This document shows positions 12,690-25,207 of a DNA stretch of 64,000 bases, one piece after another (the stretch's first letter is position 1; the number at the start of each line of letters is the position of its first letter). The notes beneath the pieces are model-generated. The model was not told the origin of the DNA. It ran no database searches and worked only from the letters and a program-made list of their open reading frames with translations. The stretch spans positions 164,950,437 through 165,014,436 of the forward strand of contig NC_135715.1 of assembly GCF_964656455.1 (NCBI RefSeq). The letters run 5' to 3'. This stretch comes from Halichoerus grypus. Taxonomy: Eukaryota > Chordata > Mammalia > Carnivora > Phocidae. The translations under genes were made by a program, and so were the position numbers.

Positions 12690-12833
12690 TTTGGGGCACC
12701 TGGGGGGCTCAGTCAGTTAAGCGTCTGCCTCTTGACCTCAGCTCAGGTCTTGATCTCAGGGTTGTGAATTCAAGCCCTACATTGGACTCCATGCTGGGTG
12801 TGGAGCCTACTTAAAAAAGAAAAAACAAAAAAT
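12690..12833 (+). repeat. Can-SINE, short body
   Basis: Head 'ggggcacctggggggctcag', B-box-like 'gaattcaagccc', and A-rich tail. It is flanked by the 14-bp duplication aaaattttgtccaa (12,676-12,689 and 12,834-12,847). Confidence 0.95.
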
Positions 12834-13068
12834 AAAATTTTGTCCAACATAATAGAGAAATAATATATTGTGGTATATTAAAATAGCATTTTAAAAATTA
12901 TAATTCAGTTCTAACATTTTAAATTAGATTTAAGCCACTGAATTGTGTGTTTATATCCTATATAATCCCCCCTCTTTTTGGGGACATATCTCTAAAAGCT
13001 ATGTATAAATTAAGAAAATTAGCCCTTTGTCATGTATGCTATAAATATTTTCCCAGGCTGTCTTTTTG

Positions 13069-13249
13069 TTTTTTTTTAAAGATTTTATTTATTTATTTGG
13101 GAGAGAAAGAGAATGCAAGAGAGAGAGAGCATGAGCAGGGGGAGCAGCAGAGGGAGAGGGAGAAGCAGACTTCCCGCTGAGCAGGGACCCTGGGATCATG
13201 ATCTGAGCTAAAGGCAGACGCTTAACTGACTGAGCCACCCAGGTGCCCC
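13069..13249 (-). repeat. Can-SINE
   Basis: Reverse SINE flanked by near-identical copies of tcccaggctgtctttttg (13,051-13,068) and tcccaggttgtcttttg (13,250-13,266). Confidence 0.95.
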
Positions 13250-13544
13250 TCCCAGGTTGTCTTTTGTTTGTTGAATTGTTTGTGACCATGCAGAAATGTT
13301 TAAATTTTTTTTTTTTTTTATGTTGTCAAGTCAGTAACTTTTCTCTAGATACTTACGTCTGGAGCAGCATGAGGAAGGTGGTAATCTCAGCATCTACTTG
13401 CTTGAATGCCAGGTTAGGAGCTAGGGTGGGAAGGTGAGACCTTAGGGTCTGTGGTGTGGGGGGGTTGGGGTTTGGGAAAGACCAGCAAAAGGTGGGCAAG
13501 TTAGGAAACTGTTAGGATAGCAAGGTCGCATGGGAAATGTGAGT

Positions 13545-13720
13545 AAGGGCTCTGGAACCAGCCTTTGTGGGTTCAAATCCCAGGACTAATATTTCCAGAA
13601 TGACTTGAGTTGGGATGGGAGGGAGGTGATGAAATTTTCTGTGCCTTAGTTTCTTCATGTAGAAATTATTAGTATTTTATCTGAGGCTTACATGAGTCGA
13701 GGCACTGGCAGAGAGAGGGT
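13545..13720 (+). repeat. MIR SINE
   Basis: MIR order is visible: 'aagggctctggaaccagcc', 'ggttcaaatcccagg' (tRNA B-box relic), then 'gtgccttagtttcttcatgt'. Strongly diverged. Confidence 0.75.
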
Positions 13721-13904
13721 GTTGCATAGAGAAGAAATAAAGAGAACTTGGACTGGGATGTAGGAGAAATGGGAAGGAATAGACATGTTGAGAGACTTGT
13801 AGAATGTAGGTGAGGAGGATCAAGAGGAATGAATGGCCCCCTTTCTGTGGTTAAAATCATGACCATATTAATGAAAACAACAATGGAACACAGTGACGCT
13901 CTGA

Positions 13905-14130
13905 CATGGAGGTTCAACAGAGAGACCCTACAACCAGACAAATTATTCCAAATTCCAGCTCTACCCCTCACTAGCTTTGTAACATTGAGCAAATCACTAA
14001 AGTGTGGCATAATTATTTTATCTATCTTACAGATGAGGAATTGAAAAGTGAGCTAATATATGTAAAGCACGTAGAATACTATTTGGCACTGAGTATGTAC
14101 TTAAAAATATTGGCCATTATTATTAATATT
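13905..14130 (+). repeat. MIR SINE, 3' part
   Basis: Shows 'ctcactagctttgtaacattgagcaaatcact', 'cttacagatgagga', and 'gtaaagcacgtagaata', the usual MIR core and 3' end. Confidence 0.75.
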
Positions 14131-15114
14131 AATATTTTTTTGCATTTACCAGGTGCTTTTTTATTATCACTTCATTTGAGTTTTCTGAGATCCTTATTCC
14201 TTTCAATATGCAACCACCAATAGCCAAGATGTTCCTGATTTCACCAGGTCCTAAATATTGGGGCTGACTTAAGCCTGCCCTTCCATATTCTGGATCTTTC
14301 TTATTCCTTGCTAAGCTAATAATATTCTGTGTTATTAATAGGCATTGATAACTTCATGTTATCCCTCTCAGATGACATTTGCATTTTAACAAGAATTTTC
14401 AAGGCCTTGACTCAAAGGAGTGAGTAATGTGGTTATTTTAGGTATCCTGGCAGAGAGAAACGGTCCTTGGGCTGGGAGAGCTTTCCTAAACTCTAAATTT
14501 ATATCAAGCCAACAGCTGCCTACTCTGCTCACTCAGAATATGGTGTGGGGGTTGTATTGGTGATTTGAGGAGTGATTTAAATCAATTAGCCAATATTTTT
14601 TGCCAGGAACAGTATTGGGTAATGTGGGGAAGAATATAAAGATGAATAATCCTTGTTTCAAGGAATTTATAATCTCACTGAAGAGATTGAGATGTAGAAA
14701 AATGAAAGAGGCAGTTATTCTCATTGTCAAGGTCATAATGGATGTGAGAATATTGCCTACTGGTCATTATACTGGTGTGAGATCTTCAGGGCCAGGTTAA
14801 ACCAGGAGGAAGATTATTTATAAAGCTGCTCATAAGATTGTTTTATCACAGAGCCAAAGCAAGAACAAGTCCTTAGAAATGGAGCTGGCTCTGCAGTCAG
14901 AATCACGGAAGGGGGAGATACTGCACTAAGTTATGCATCAGATGGAGCACTTGGATGAAGCATTAACAGAGACTGAGAGCCTGGGGCAAGGACTGGGGTG
15001 GAGGGCAAGTGAAGGTGGGAGACCCATGTAACCTAGTGGTTTCTTTCACATGAATTCTGGCATGCCTCACTGAGGTGGGATGGTTCTTAAAGGGACCAGA
15101 CTGGGATGAATAAA
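14131..15114. other. unique sequence, nothing recognised
   Basis: No gene or named repeat. Paired frames of about 66 codons near 14,533-14,800 lie on opposite strands and are treated as chance. Confidence 0.4.
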
Positions 15115-15220
15115 TAATAAGATCTGTTTCCTTATTTATAAAATGAGGAAGGTTGGAACACATGAGCTCTAAAGTATTTCCCAGCCCTGGTGGTCTGTAA
15201 GTCAGTTATTCCAGGACCAG
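15115..15220 (+). repeat. MIR-like fragment
   Basis: 'gtttccttatttataaaatgagg' followed by 'ttggaacacatgagctctaaag' and 'ttcccagccctg' resembles a MIR-family 3' segment. Confidence 0.45.
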
Positions 15221-16080
15221 ACAAAAGACAATAATAAGTCATATTCAGATGAGCTGTATAGACCCATGTTACCAAACCATAGCCCATCAGGGTTCTTTTG
15301 TTCATTTGCTGCAAAATTGTTAAATTTTCTTACACTATCACTTGAATGCATTAAGAAAATGTAGATTCCCTAGTTCTCTAAAACTGAAGTGATCTCCTTT
15401 ACAAATTCCTGCAAAGTAGGAGAAAGAAGGACAAACACATTTAGCCCAATTCAATGATTTAAATAGTCTTCTTGATCTTTGGTCTTTTAGTTTTTACCCT
15501 TCCTCTCCCTGCTTGCTTCACTCCAAGACTGTGTCTTGGTGTGTTTGCTTCTATAATCCCATGGTATTGAATGGAGGGAGTCCTTGTGTTCAGTGTCTTC
15601 TGCTTCCTTGTGGTAACAATCATCTACCTGGTTACTGCCAGACCTGAAAGCATTGAAGGCCGAGACCATTTCCTAGTGTAATTTCTATTCTGGCCTCTCT
15701 AGTTTGGTCCAGGCCCAGTGGTTTCCTGGCTGACTGGGTCTTGCCCCAGTCCCGGCAGGTTTCATGGAAACCCCTTGAGACCTAGTTATGAATTCCATTT
15801 GGGTCTGGCCCAATAACTCTCTTCCCTCCCACTGTACATTCATCTTCTGCCCAACTAGCACTTTTTCTTGAAACTCCCTCTCCAGGCTTTCAACTATAAC
15901 TGAATTCCATCTAGGCCACGTCTCCCACGCCATGCTCACCACTTGATTCACTTTGAGGAGCTTGTGTTCTTGGTAGATAAGGTGATTGTATTCCAGACAT
16001 TCAACATGAAGCAGAACAAGTCTTTTGCCCATGAAGATCCCCAACTTATCTGGGTGTTTCTAAGTCCCTGTTAGGCTTTT
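15221..16080. other. unique sequence, one 119-codon frame
   Basis: A minus-strand frame of 119 codons at 15,685-16,044 is the longest here. I see no signal peptide, domain, splice context or repetitive family in it, so it is left unannotated as a gene. Confidence 0.4.
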
Positions 16081-16220
16081 AATCCATTCAGTCATTATAT
16101 ATTGAGTACCTATTATGTGTTAGGCCTGCTTCTAGGTGATGGTGATGTAATGGTGAGCAATGGTGAACAGACAGGGTCCCTCTTCTCATGGAGCTTGTAG
16201 AGTGATGGGGCGTACACATG
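16080..16220 (-). repeat. L2/MIR 3'-end-like fragment
   Basis: 'atatattgagtacctattatgtgttaggcctg' followed by 'ggtgatgtaatggtgagcaa' is the reverse of the common L2/MIR 3' end phrase. Family choice is uncertain. Confidence 0.5.
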
Positions 16221-16809
16221 GTGAAGAACTCAGCAAACAAGTCAGTAAGTGCGATATTTTAAGTGTTATGAAAGAAACAAAAAGGATTTTGTGGTCCAAA
16301 ATAATAGAGACCTATTTAAAGACCTATTATACAGGAGTGGTTTGGGGAAGGTTTCTCTGATAAGACACTTAATCTGAGAAGGGTGGGAGGTAGCCAACCA
16401 TGTGAAGATGGAGAGATGATCCAGGCATAAGGAAGAGCAAGTTCAAAGGTCTTGATGGTGAAGAGCCTCAAGATGGGTTGGAAAATAATCCACAGTTATA
16501 AGATTTTCCCTCCATTCTTATAGGCAAGTGACATAATTTTCAGGTGTGATTAAGATTACTTATTAGAAATTTACTGAATATTAACCAAGACCCAGTCTAG
16601 GGTGAGGTAAGTGAGGGACTCACCTCAGGTACAAAATTTAAGGGAGCACCAAAAAACTCCATAGTCAAGAGAAATCACATTTAAAAAGTAAAAATTAATG
16701 TAAAAAATCAATGATGAACAAAATATCAAAATTTTAAAGAAAGACAAAGTATTACTGAGTTTTTCTTTTGCCATAGGCTCTAATATGGCTTGGACAGCAG
16801 TGGTATTAA

Positions 16810-17070
16810 GGATTGCTATCATCTGTGAACAGATAATTTTACTTCTTCCTTCCTAATTTGGATCTCTTTTATTTTCTTGCCTAATTGCTCTGGCCAGAGT
16901 TTTCAATACTTTGTTGAATTAGAAGTAGTGAAAGTAGGCATCCTTCCCTTGTTCCTCATCTTAGAGGAAAGCTTTTGGTATTTCACTATTGAGGATGATG
17001 TTTGCTGTGGGTTTTTCATATATGACTTTTATTACATTGAGGTAGTAGTCATCTATTCCTGAATTACTGT
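16810..17070 (-). repeat. old L1 ORF2 fragment, antisense
   Basis: Parallels the RT-region text of the L1 at about 42,600-42,780 on the same strand: 'gctctggccagagttttca', 'atgatgtttgctgtgggttttt', and 'acattgaggtagtagtcatctattcctg'. Too decayed for a continuous frame. Confidence 0.7.
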
Positions 17071-18323
17071 CTTTTTGTGTTCAGTTTATTTTTTTGTGAA
17101 ACATTTAAGTTCTCTTCTCATTTTCTTCTGTGTATATTCTATAGTTTGTGTGTATGTGTGTGTGTGTGTGTGTGTAATTACCATAGCTATGACATTTAAC
17201 ATCCTAAAGTTACAACACTCTAATTAGAATTTATAATAGTTTAACTTTAATAACACACAAAACTCTGTCCCTTTACAGCCTGTCCCAATCCCTTTCTGGT
17301 GTTATCACAAAATTACATCCTTATGTGTTGTGTGTTCAAAAACATGAACTAACATTAAAAAAAATGCATTAGTCTTTTAAATTATGTAGAAAACAATGTG
17401 GAGTTACAAACCAAAGGTAAAATAATACTAGCTTTTAGATTAGTAATTGTTTTTAAAAATGTATTAGTCTTTTAAATCATGTAGAAAATAAAAATGAAGT
17501 TACAAACCTTTGTTACAGTGATGCTAGCTTTTATAATTCTCATGTATTTACCTTTATTGATACCTTTATTTCTTCATACAGCTTCAAGTTTCTGTGTAGT
17601 ATCTTTTAATTTCAATCTGCAGGACTCCCTTTAACAAGTCTAGTGGTTACAAACTCCCTCATCTTTTGTTTATCTGGAAGTGTCTTAATTTCTCCCTCAC
17701 TTTTAAAGGACAGTTTTGCTGGATATAGGAACCTTGGTTGACATTTTTTTTTTCTTTTAGCGCTTGAATATTTCAGCACACTGCTCTTTGGCCTCCAAAG
17801 TTTCTGATGAGAAATCTAGTTATTTTCTTGAAGATCTTCTGTATGTGATGAGTTGCTTCTCCCTTACTGATTTAAAAATTCTCTCTTGTTTTTTTGTCCT
17901 TCGATAGTTTGATTTTAATATGTCTCAGTGTGGGTCTCTTTGAGTTTATTCTACTAAGAGTTTGTTGAATTTCCTGGATGTTTATATTCCAGGTTTTCAT
18001 CAAATTTGGGAATTTTCAGCTGTTATTTATTCAACTATTTTCTCCACCCCTTTCTCTGTCTCTTCAGGGGCTCTCACAGTGCATGTGTTGGTCAGCTTGA
18101 TGGTTTCCCATAGGTTCCCTTAGGCACTTTCACTTTTCTTCATTCTCATTTCTTTCTATTCCTCAGATTTGATCATTTCTATTGTCCTTTCTTCAAGTTC
18201 GCTGATTCTTTATTCTGCCTGCTCAGATCTGCCTTTGACTCCCTCGAGTTAATTTTTTTTATTTAATTATAATTTTCAGCTCAAGAATTTTTTTAAACTT
18301 TGGTTTAAAGTTTCCCTTTATTG

Positions 18324-18526
18324 GGGCACCTGGGTGGCTCAGTTAGTTAAGCATCTGCCTTGGGCTCAGGTCATTATCTCAGGGTCCTGGGATCGAGCCC
18401 CATTTTGGGCTCCCTGCTCAGTGGGGAGTCTGCTTCTCCCTCTCCAATGACCCTCCCCCCCTGCCCCTGCCCTCACTCACTCACTCTCTCTCTCAAATGA
18501 ATAAATTTTTTAAAAATCTTAAAAAA
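18324..18526 (+). repeat. Can-SINE
   Basis: Inserted in the HAL1-like block, with duplication aaagtttccctttattg (18,307-18,323) and aaagtttctctttattg (18,527-18,543), one mismatch. Confidence 0.96.
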
Positions 18527-18641
18527 AAAGTTTCTCTTTATTGATATTTCCACTTTGCTTACACATTATTTTCTTGACTTTCTCTACATCTTCCATTAGT
18601 TCTTTGAACATTTTAAAGACAGTTTTAAAGTGTTTAATAGA

Positions 18642-18829
18642 GGGCACCTGGGTGGCCCAGTTGGTTAAGCAACTGCCTTCGGCTCAGGTCATGATCCTGG
18701 AGTCCCAGGATCGAGTCCCGCATTGGGCTCCCTGCTCGGCAGGGAGTCTGCTTCTCCCTCTGACCCTCCCCCCCCCATGCTCTCTCTCATTCTCTCTCAA
18801 ATAAATAAATTAAATTAAATTAAAAAAAT
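18642..18829 (+). repeat. Can-SINE
   Basis: Inserted in the same HAL1-like block, with perfect duplication aaagtgtttaataga (18,627-18,641 and 18,830-18,844). Confidence 0.96.
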
Positions 18830-19274
18830 AAAGTGTTTAATAGATCTGTCATTAGGTCTTTTTCAGAGACAGTTTCTGTTAGTTTATTTTTGCCCTTTGA
18901 ATGGGCCACACCTTCCTGTTTCTTTGAATGCCTCCTGATTTTTTTTGGTTAAAAACTGGACATTTGAATCTAACTGTATGATAACTCTGGAAATCACATT
19001 CTTCTCCTACCTTAGGGTTTGCTGTTCTTGTTTTGTTTTCCTATTTTTGCTTTTGATTACGGTAGGCTGTCTTTGTACCAAGTATGAGCCTAAGATGTAA
19101 ACTTAGTCTTCTCAGTTCTTTTCAGAACCTGCACATTTCCTTGGCATGTGTGGAGACTTTTTAATTCCTCCTGCATATGTGGTTGCTTTTTAATGTCCTG
19201 TGCTTCAACATTTTGCTTCCAAAAGGAGAACAAAAGAAAAAAGGGGAGGGGGAAAATGTGCTGGCCTTTTAATG

Positions 19275-19468
19275 TTTTTTTTTTTTTTTTTTTAAATTTA
19301 TTTATTCATGAGAGTCAGAGAGAGAGAGAGAGAGAGAGAGGCAGAGGCAGAGGGAGAAGCAGGTTCCCCGCCTAGCAGGGAGCCCGATGCGGGACTCGAT
19401 CCCGGGACCCCGGGATCATGACCTGAGCCGAAGGCAGACGCTTAACCATCTGAGCCACCCAGGCGCCC
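19275..19468 (-). repeat. Can-SINE, dog-like subtype
   Basis: Reverse SINE with 'aggcagaggcagagggagaa' and 'gcaggttccccgcctagcag', a subtype closer to the dog SINEC_Cf form than the other copies here. Flanks tgtgctggccttttaatg and tgtgctggccttttaaatg form the target duplication. Confidence 0.95.
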
Positions 19469-19900
19469 TGTGCTGGCCTTTTAAATGTCATAGGAATCAT
19501 TTCAGCCCAAGGGGAGAGACTGGTAACAGTTGAGGGAGGTACAACAACTATGCTGCTACCTTTTTGTCTACACTTCTGTGATCAGAAGCACCAATCAGTT
19601 ATCGGAGAACAGATTCCCAATAGTTGGTGTATAGGGTCATTTTTACCCATCCTGGTTCCCATTGTTTGCATGCTGTGAGGTGTGGGATGAGTAGCTGTTC
19701 CTGTGCCAAGAGATAAAATTGAAATTAACCACAACTTACTGTCCAAGCCTTGCCCTGGAAGTTGCAAACTCTCAGACTACAGAGTTCCAAAAATGTTACA
19801 TTTGTCAGATTCTGCCAGTGCAATTATCTAGGTAAGGAGACTGATTCCTGGTGCTTCCTACTCTGCCATCTTCTCAGAATCCTCTATCCTCTTAAGGTTT

Positions 19901-20600
19901 ACTAAAATTTATAATTCATAAAAGGAGATGATTGGAATGTCTGTAAAGTTTGAGAGGACTGATCTTTATGAGTGCAGCATACATGTTGATTGAGTTGGTA
20001 ATGGCTTTCTGTTGTTATACTTATATTCATTTAATAAATACCAACATATATGAAAAATCACCATTATGTTTTCCATTTGTTAGATTTTTTTATCTTGTGT
20101 CATCATCTTGACTCTTCTCAAATTCTTCTTCCACTGGAAATTAGGAATGGATGGAGTAAATGCACTGTTATAGAAAATGCTTGAGAAGCGTCAGTATAGC
20201 TCAATGGCTGGATTGGTTTGGACAGGCTTTATGGTGGTTGAGGGTAGAAAGATGGTATAGAGACTTAAGCTGCTATTTGATTCACTTACCACTTGGAAGA
20301 AGGTGCTAGGCCATGGCTGTGGCCAATAGGGCTGAGAGATGGGGTGGAAACTCCCAATCCAATTCCGTGGTGAATCTGAAGTCAAAGATGTAAATAAAGC
20401 TGAAAACAGTTGTGTAGGAGTTCTGAGATTCAGTGGGTCATTAGGCAAGCTCTGGGGACAACCACAGCTGAAAAGAGCTGGAGGCTGCTAGGACAGCCAG
20501 TGTTTGAAACTGAATCATAACTTCTGTGATTTTACATCTCCTGGGTAGCAATCAGAAGCTTTGATTAGGATGAGTGCTGTGAGTATATTAAGAGTAGACT
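19901..20600. other. unique sequence, nothing recognised
   Basis: No exon or repeat family recognised. An 85-codon minus frame at 20,191-20,448 lacks any domain. Confidence 0.4.
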
Positions 20601-20785
20601 TGGGCGCCTGGGTGGTTCAGTCAGTTGAATATCCAACTCGGTTTTGGCTCAGGTAATGATCTCAGGGTTGTGAGATCTAGCCCCATATCAGGCTCTGCGC
20701 TCAGTGGGGGAGTCTGCTTGAGATTCTCTTCCTCTCTCTCTGCCCCTCCTCTCTCTCTCAAATAAATAAGTAAATCTTTTAAAAA
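20601..20785 (+). repeat. Can-SINE
   Basis: Head 'gggcgcctgggtggttcag', pyrimidine-rich body, AAATAAATAAGTAAAT tail. The flanks agagtagact and ggagtagaat look like a decayed duplication. Confidence 0.92.
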
Positions 20786-22149
20786 AGGAGTAGAATCAGA
20801 CAGTATCACTCACTTAGTTAATCTCCTTCAAAACCATCTAAGCTAACACCTTCCCTTGCTATGTCTCTATGCCTTTGATCAATTGTACTTAGAAAACCAA
20901 GTTATTGTAATCAGGTTAGAAAAGGCAGGTAGAAAGGGCAGGTATATATCTTTTTGTATTCATTAGCAACCTTACCACCTGACAGTTGGTTTGCTGCTGA
21001 CTTTCTATTTTCTGGACTCCTGAACTACCTCCACTGGGTAATCAGGAATCCTAAGGTATTCTCATAGAGGAAGACCTTGGATATCAGTTGGTCAACTTAC
21101 AGAAGAAACAAGACTCAGGAAAGATAACTCTCTTCATCTTGGGTGTCTGTACATAACTCTAGTTAGCCTAGAAAGTCTGGGAGTTTGTTAGTTTTCTCCT
21201 GGAAACACAGCTGCAGTCCCTGTTCCCTTGATTCTGAACATTGTGCTGAGAGTGAGGCCACCTGTCCCTATATCTGTATTTTTTTCTCAAAGAGCTGAGT
21301 GATTGCCTAGAACAGCTGTGGGTATTTGTGTTTTATTTTTATAAGCCCTAAGCAACTGAGTGAAAAGCAAAGCCAATTATGTCATTGAGCCCTTTAATAT
21401 GTATGAACAGGATAGCAGAAAACTGAGTTAGCCATGGCAAATACAAGGTTTATATAGAAGAAGAAACACTGAATTTTAGTAGGGAATTAGTGAACAAAGA
21501 GGCAAAATGTTTGCTTTTTGGGGGAAAGACTATTTTTATTTTGTTTATGTTCATTTAGATAAACTATCTTTACACAAAATTTCTTTAAATCCTACAAACA
21601 CTGAATTTATCAATGCAAGATTGCAGAGGAAGAGGGATGGAGGACATGCTACATAACAGTCTAGCAAAGAGAGTTAGGTTTTTATGTGCAGTAACCCCTA
21701 CAGATTTGTTTGTTCTTTCGGCTGTTCTTTCCTTTTTTCTTTGAAGTGTATGGAGTTTAAATGTTACTGTAAAGTTCAACATCCACGCTGAAAACTTACT
21801 TGTGGCATCATAGCATTAAGCCAAGAATTTAGATAGCTGGAGCCAAATTTCTGGCATTCATATCAAATGCCAGAGAGCCTTTGGCCACTGGCTATCATCA
21901 GTCTTCAGGTCAGTGTAAGTGAGAAGGCAGTTTTATTTAGTATTGTGTAGCATCTTACTTGGGATTAGAAGTATCTTGGATCCTTGGATCCACCACTACA
22001 TTTTTAGTGGTAGTGGTGATGGTGAGTGGTGACATTTTGGGAAGTTAAATAAATAGAATTTCTAAACTTAATATGAAGACTCATAGATTAAGGAGAGAGT
22101 TAAGAGATATTTTTAAAAACTTAGAACAAAATTTTTAAAGATTGAGACT
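20786..22149. other. unique sequence, nothing recognised
   Basis: AT-rich, with no coding evidence on either strand. 21,585-21,782 (minus, 65 codons) is the longest frame. Confidence 0.4.
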
Positions 22150-23719
22150 ACAACATCTGAAATAAAAAATATACTGGATTGAATTAACAGTGGATGAATC
22201 ACCGAAGAAAGAAAGATTACTGAACTTAAAGAAAAGCAATAAAAACTACTTAAAATGAAATACAGAAAAGAAAGACTGAAGAAAACTGAACACAGCTTTA
22301 GTGAACTTATGATGAGTTCAGCTTAATATACATATATTGGGAGATCCCAGATGAGGTGAGTGGGGACAGAAAAGAACATTCAAAGAAATACTGACTAAAA
22401 AATTTCTAAATTTGATGAAAACTCTAAACCCACAGATCAAGAATCTCCAGGAACTCCAAGCGTAAGAAACATGCAAAAAGCTACACCAAGTTACATCATA
22501 ATCAAATTGCTTAAAACCAGTGATAAAGAGAAAAATCATAAAACGAAGACATGTGAAAAAACCCACAAACTTCACCCACAAAACAATGCAATTAAAGGAG
22601 ACTTAAGTAAATGGAGACTTAGCCATGCTCATGAATTAAAAGATTAGGTGTTGTTAAGATGTAAATTCTCCCCAAATTGCAATCCAGTATGAGCCAACAG
22701 GATTTTTTGTTTTTTGTTTTTTAGCAATTGGCAATCTGATTTTCAAATTTATATGAAAATACAAAGAGCCTGGAATAACTAAGCAACTGTGAAAAAGAAG
22801 AAATTTTGGGGGGGCTTCCAATGCTTGATTTTAAGACTTATTATAAAGATACTGTAATCAAGGCAGTGTGGTATCACCATAACATTGGAAAAAGAGTAAA
22901 AATCCATGGACAAAGGCTTTCATGGGAACTCTGAGTAACAGGTAGAAGATGGTGAAACTCCAATGCAGTCCAAGACCAAGGAGAGCTGTTTTGAGAAGAC
23001 AGGCTCACAACCAAGTGGCTGCCACAGAAATAAAAGCTATATGAATTAAAACAGTATGGTACTGGCATAAAAATAGACATATAGAACAGTGGAACAGAAT
23101 AGGGAGCCCAGAAATAAGCCTACACATCTACAGTCACCTAATATTTTATAATGGAGCCAGGAAAACTCAATGGGGAAAGGACAGTCTCTTCAACAAATAG
23201 TGATGGAAAAACTAGATATTCACATGCAAAAGAATGAATTTAACTCCTGTCTTAGACCATACAAAAATTAAATCAAAATGGATTAAAGACTTAAAAGCAG
23301 GATCTGAAACCATAAAATACCTTGAAAAAAAACAGGGGAAAAACTCCTTGACATTGGTTTTGGCAACTAGCTTTTGGATATGACACCAAAATTATAAGCA
23401 ACTAAAAGTGAAAATAAACAAGTGGGACTATGTCAAAATAAAGAACTTCTGTACAGCAAGAGAAACAGTCAATAAAGTGAAAAGTTTGCCTACAGATGGG
23501 AGAAAATATTTGTAAACCATCTCTTTGATAAGGTGTCAATATCCAAAATATATAAAAAACTCATACAAATCAATAACAAAAATAAGTAATTCAATAAAAA
23601 ATGAGTAGAGGAACTGAATAGACATTTTTCCAAATACAAAAGGCCAACAGGATCATCAGGGAAATGCAAATCAATAGTGTAATGAGATACCACCTCACAC
23701 CTATTAGAATGGCTATTCT

Positions 23720-23756
23720 CAAAACAAACAAACAAACAAACAAACAAACAAACAAA
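23720..23756 (+). repeat. (CAAA)n microsatellite
   Basis: About eight CAAA units within the sense L1 3' region. Confidence 0.95.
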
Positions 23757-24059
23757 AAACCCAAGAGATAACAAGTATTGATGATGATGTGGAGAAATTG
23801 GAAGCCTTGTACATTGTTGGTGGGAATATAAATCGATATAGTCACAATGGAAAACAGTATGAAATTTCCTGAAAATTAAAATTGAATTTACCACATGATT
23901 CAGCAGTTCCACTTCTATAGATACATATCTGAAGGAAATGAAATTATCTTGAAGAAATATCTGCACCCCCATGTTCACTGCAGCATTATTCACAATAACC
24001 AAAACATAGGACCAACCTATGTATCCATCGACATATAAATGGATAAAGAAGATGTGGCA

Positions 24060-24282
24060 TAGGGGCACCTGGGTGGCTCAGTCAGTTGAGCATCCGACTC
24101 TTGGTTTCCCCTCAGGTCACGATCTCAGGGTCATGGGATCGAGTCCCAAGTGGGGCTCTGCGCTCAGCGAACAGTCTGCTTGTCCCTCTCTCTCCCCCCT
24201 GCTCCTCCCCCTGCTCGCACGTGTGTGTTCTCTCTCTCTCAAATAAAAATATAAATAAATAAATAAATAAAATCTTAAAAAA
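24060..24282 (+). repeat. Can-SINE
   Basis: Inserted in the L1 above, with duplication aagatgtggca (24,049-24,059 and 24,283-24,293). The body variant is 'ggctctgcgctcagcgaaca'. Confidence 0.96.
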
Positions 24283-24449
24283 AAGATGTGGCACATATAC
24301 ACAATGGAATATTGTTTAGCCATAACAAAGAGGGAAATCCTGCCATTCATAACAATATGGATGGACCTTGAGGATGTTATGCTAAGTGAAATAAGTCAGA
24401 GAAATACAAATACTGCATGATTTTGCTTAGACATAGAATCTAAAAATGC

Positions 24450-24645
24450 AGGGTGCCTGGGTGGCTTGGTCATTAAGCATCTGCCTTTGGCTCAGGTCGT
24501 GATCCCGGGATCCTGGGGTCGAGCCCCACATCGGGCTCCCTGCTCCACAGGAAGCCTGCTTCTCCCTCTCCCACACCCCTGCTTGTGTTCCCTCTCTCGC
24601 TGTGTCTCTGTGTCAAATAAATAAATAAAATCTTAAAAAAAAAAC
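24450..24645 (+). repeat. Can-SINE
   Basis: Second SINE in the same L1, with duplication ctaaaaatgc (24,440-24,449 and 24,646-24,655). Confidence 0.96.
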
Positions 24646-24890
24646 CTAAAAATGCTGAATTCATAGAAACAGAATAAGATGGTGGTTGCCAGGGGCTGGG
24701 GGTTGGGAGAAATGGGGAGATGTTGGTCAAGGTATACAAACTTCCCGTTATAAGATGAATAAGTTCTGGGGATCCAATATTCAGCCTGGTCACTATACTT
24801 AATACTGTAATATGTACTTGAAAATCGCTGAGAGATTAGACCTTAAATGTTCTCACCACACACACAAAATTGTAATTACGTGAAGTGATG

Positions 24891-25194
24891 GAAGTATTGA
24901 CTAACCTTATGGTGGTCATCATTTTGCAAGATGATAGAGGCTTTTTGGGGAGAGTAGGGCAGGACCCCAAGCAGGTCAGAAAATGTCTTGAGAGGGCAGG
25001 GAGGGTGAATGTTGTTGGCTTTTATTTTGTTTAAGGAATGGGGTTCCTAGGCACGGACCAGGGATTGTGTGGTTTGAATTTCTCACCTGCACCAAAAGGG
25101 GGAGCATCTGAGCTTTCCCATCAGCTTGCCCAGCTGCGGGGCAGGAGAGAGAGGGATAGAACTTGAAAGCTATCAGCAGTCAAACACCTAAAAT
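24891..25194. other. unique sequence
   Basis: No gene or named repeat recognised. Confidence 0.4.
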
Positions 25195-25207
25195 GGAATC
25201 ACATTCT

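Larger units (their letters stand above)
12310..13430 (-). repeat. old L1M 3' region, antisense, with SINE insertions
   Basis: Antisense L1 3' landmarks: 'aatggcatatgcattttacattttggtagat', 'aaattgccctacaaaaaagct', and 'agccctttgtcatgtatgctataaatattttcccaggctgt'. Two Can-SINEs interrupt it. It has no coding capacity. Confidence 0.65.
17080..19900 (-). repeat. HAL1/L1M-like element, antisense, interrupted by three SINEs
   Basis: The plus strand carries the known reverse text of HAL1/L1M ORF1 and upstream sequence: 'acagttttgctggatatag', 'cctccaaagtttctgatgagaa', 'tctcagtgtgggtctctttgag', 'tgaatgggccacaccttcctg', and 'aaaactggacatttgaatct'. A (GT)n run lies at 17,149-17,176. Two diverged direct copies of about 85-100 bp lie at 17,354-17,440 and 17,453-17,535 (shared 'attagtcttttaaa' and 'gtagaaaa'). 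Many stops mean no coding capacity. Confidence 0.7.
22150..24890 (+). mobile_element. old L1 (L1MA-like) 3' portion, sense, split by two SINEs
   Basis: From about 22,640 the plus strand reads decayed L1 ORF2 3' text: 'ataatggagccaggaaaactc', 'accatacaaaaattaaatc', 'aatggattaaagacttaaaa'. A 3' UTR follows with 'ttgttggtgggaatataaat' and a (CAAA)n run at 23,720-23,756. The 3' end is near 24,890 ('aattgtaattacgtgaagtgatggaagt'). 22,150-22,640 looks like upstream L1 sequence ('aaaccagtgataaagagaaaaatc') and may be a rearranged part of the same copy. No open frame survives. The 192-codon minus frame at 23,490-24,068 is simply antisense to this L1, with its CLFV repeats coming from the (CAAA)n run. 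Confidence 0.8.

Noticed and set aside
15685..16044. 119-codon minus frame
   Set aside because: No domain or neighbouring exon, and no evidence of coding bias that I can see; kept only as part of a non-coding stretch.
23490..24068. 192-codon minus-strand open frame
   Set aside because: It is antisense to a decayed L1 3' region. The CLFVCLFV repeats come from the (CAAA)n run and there is no domain.
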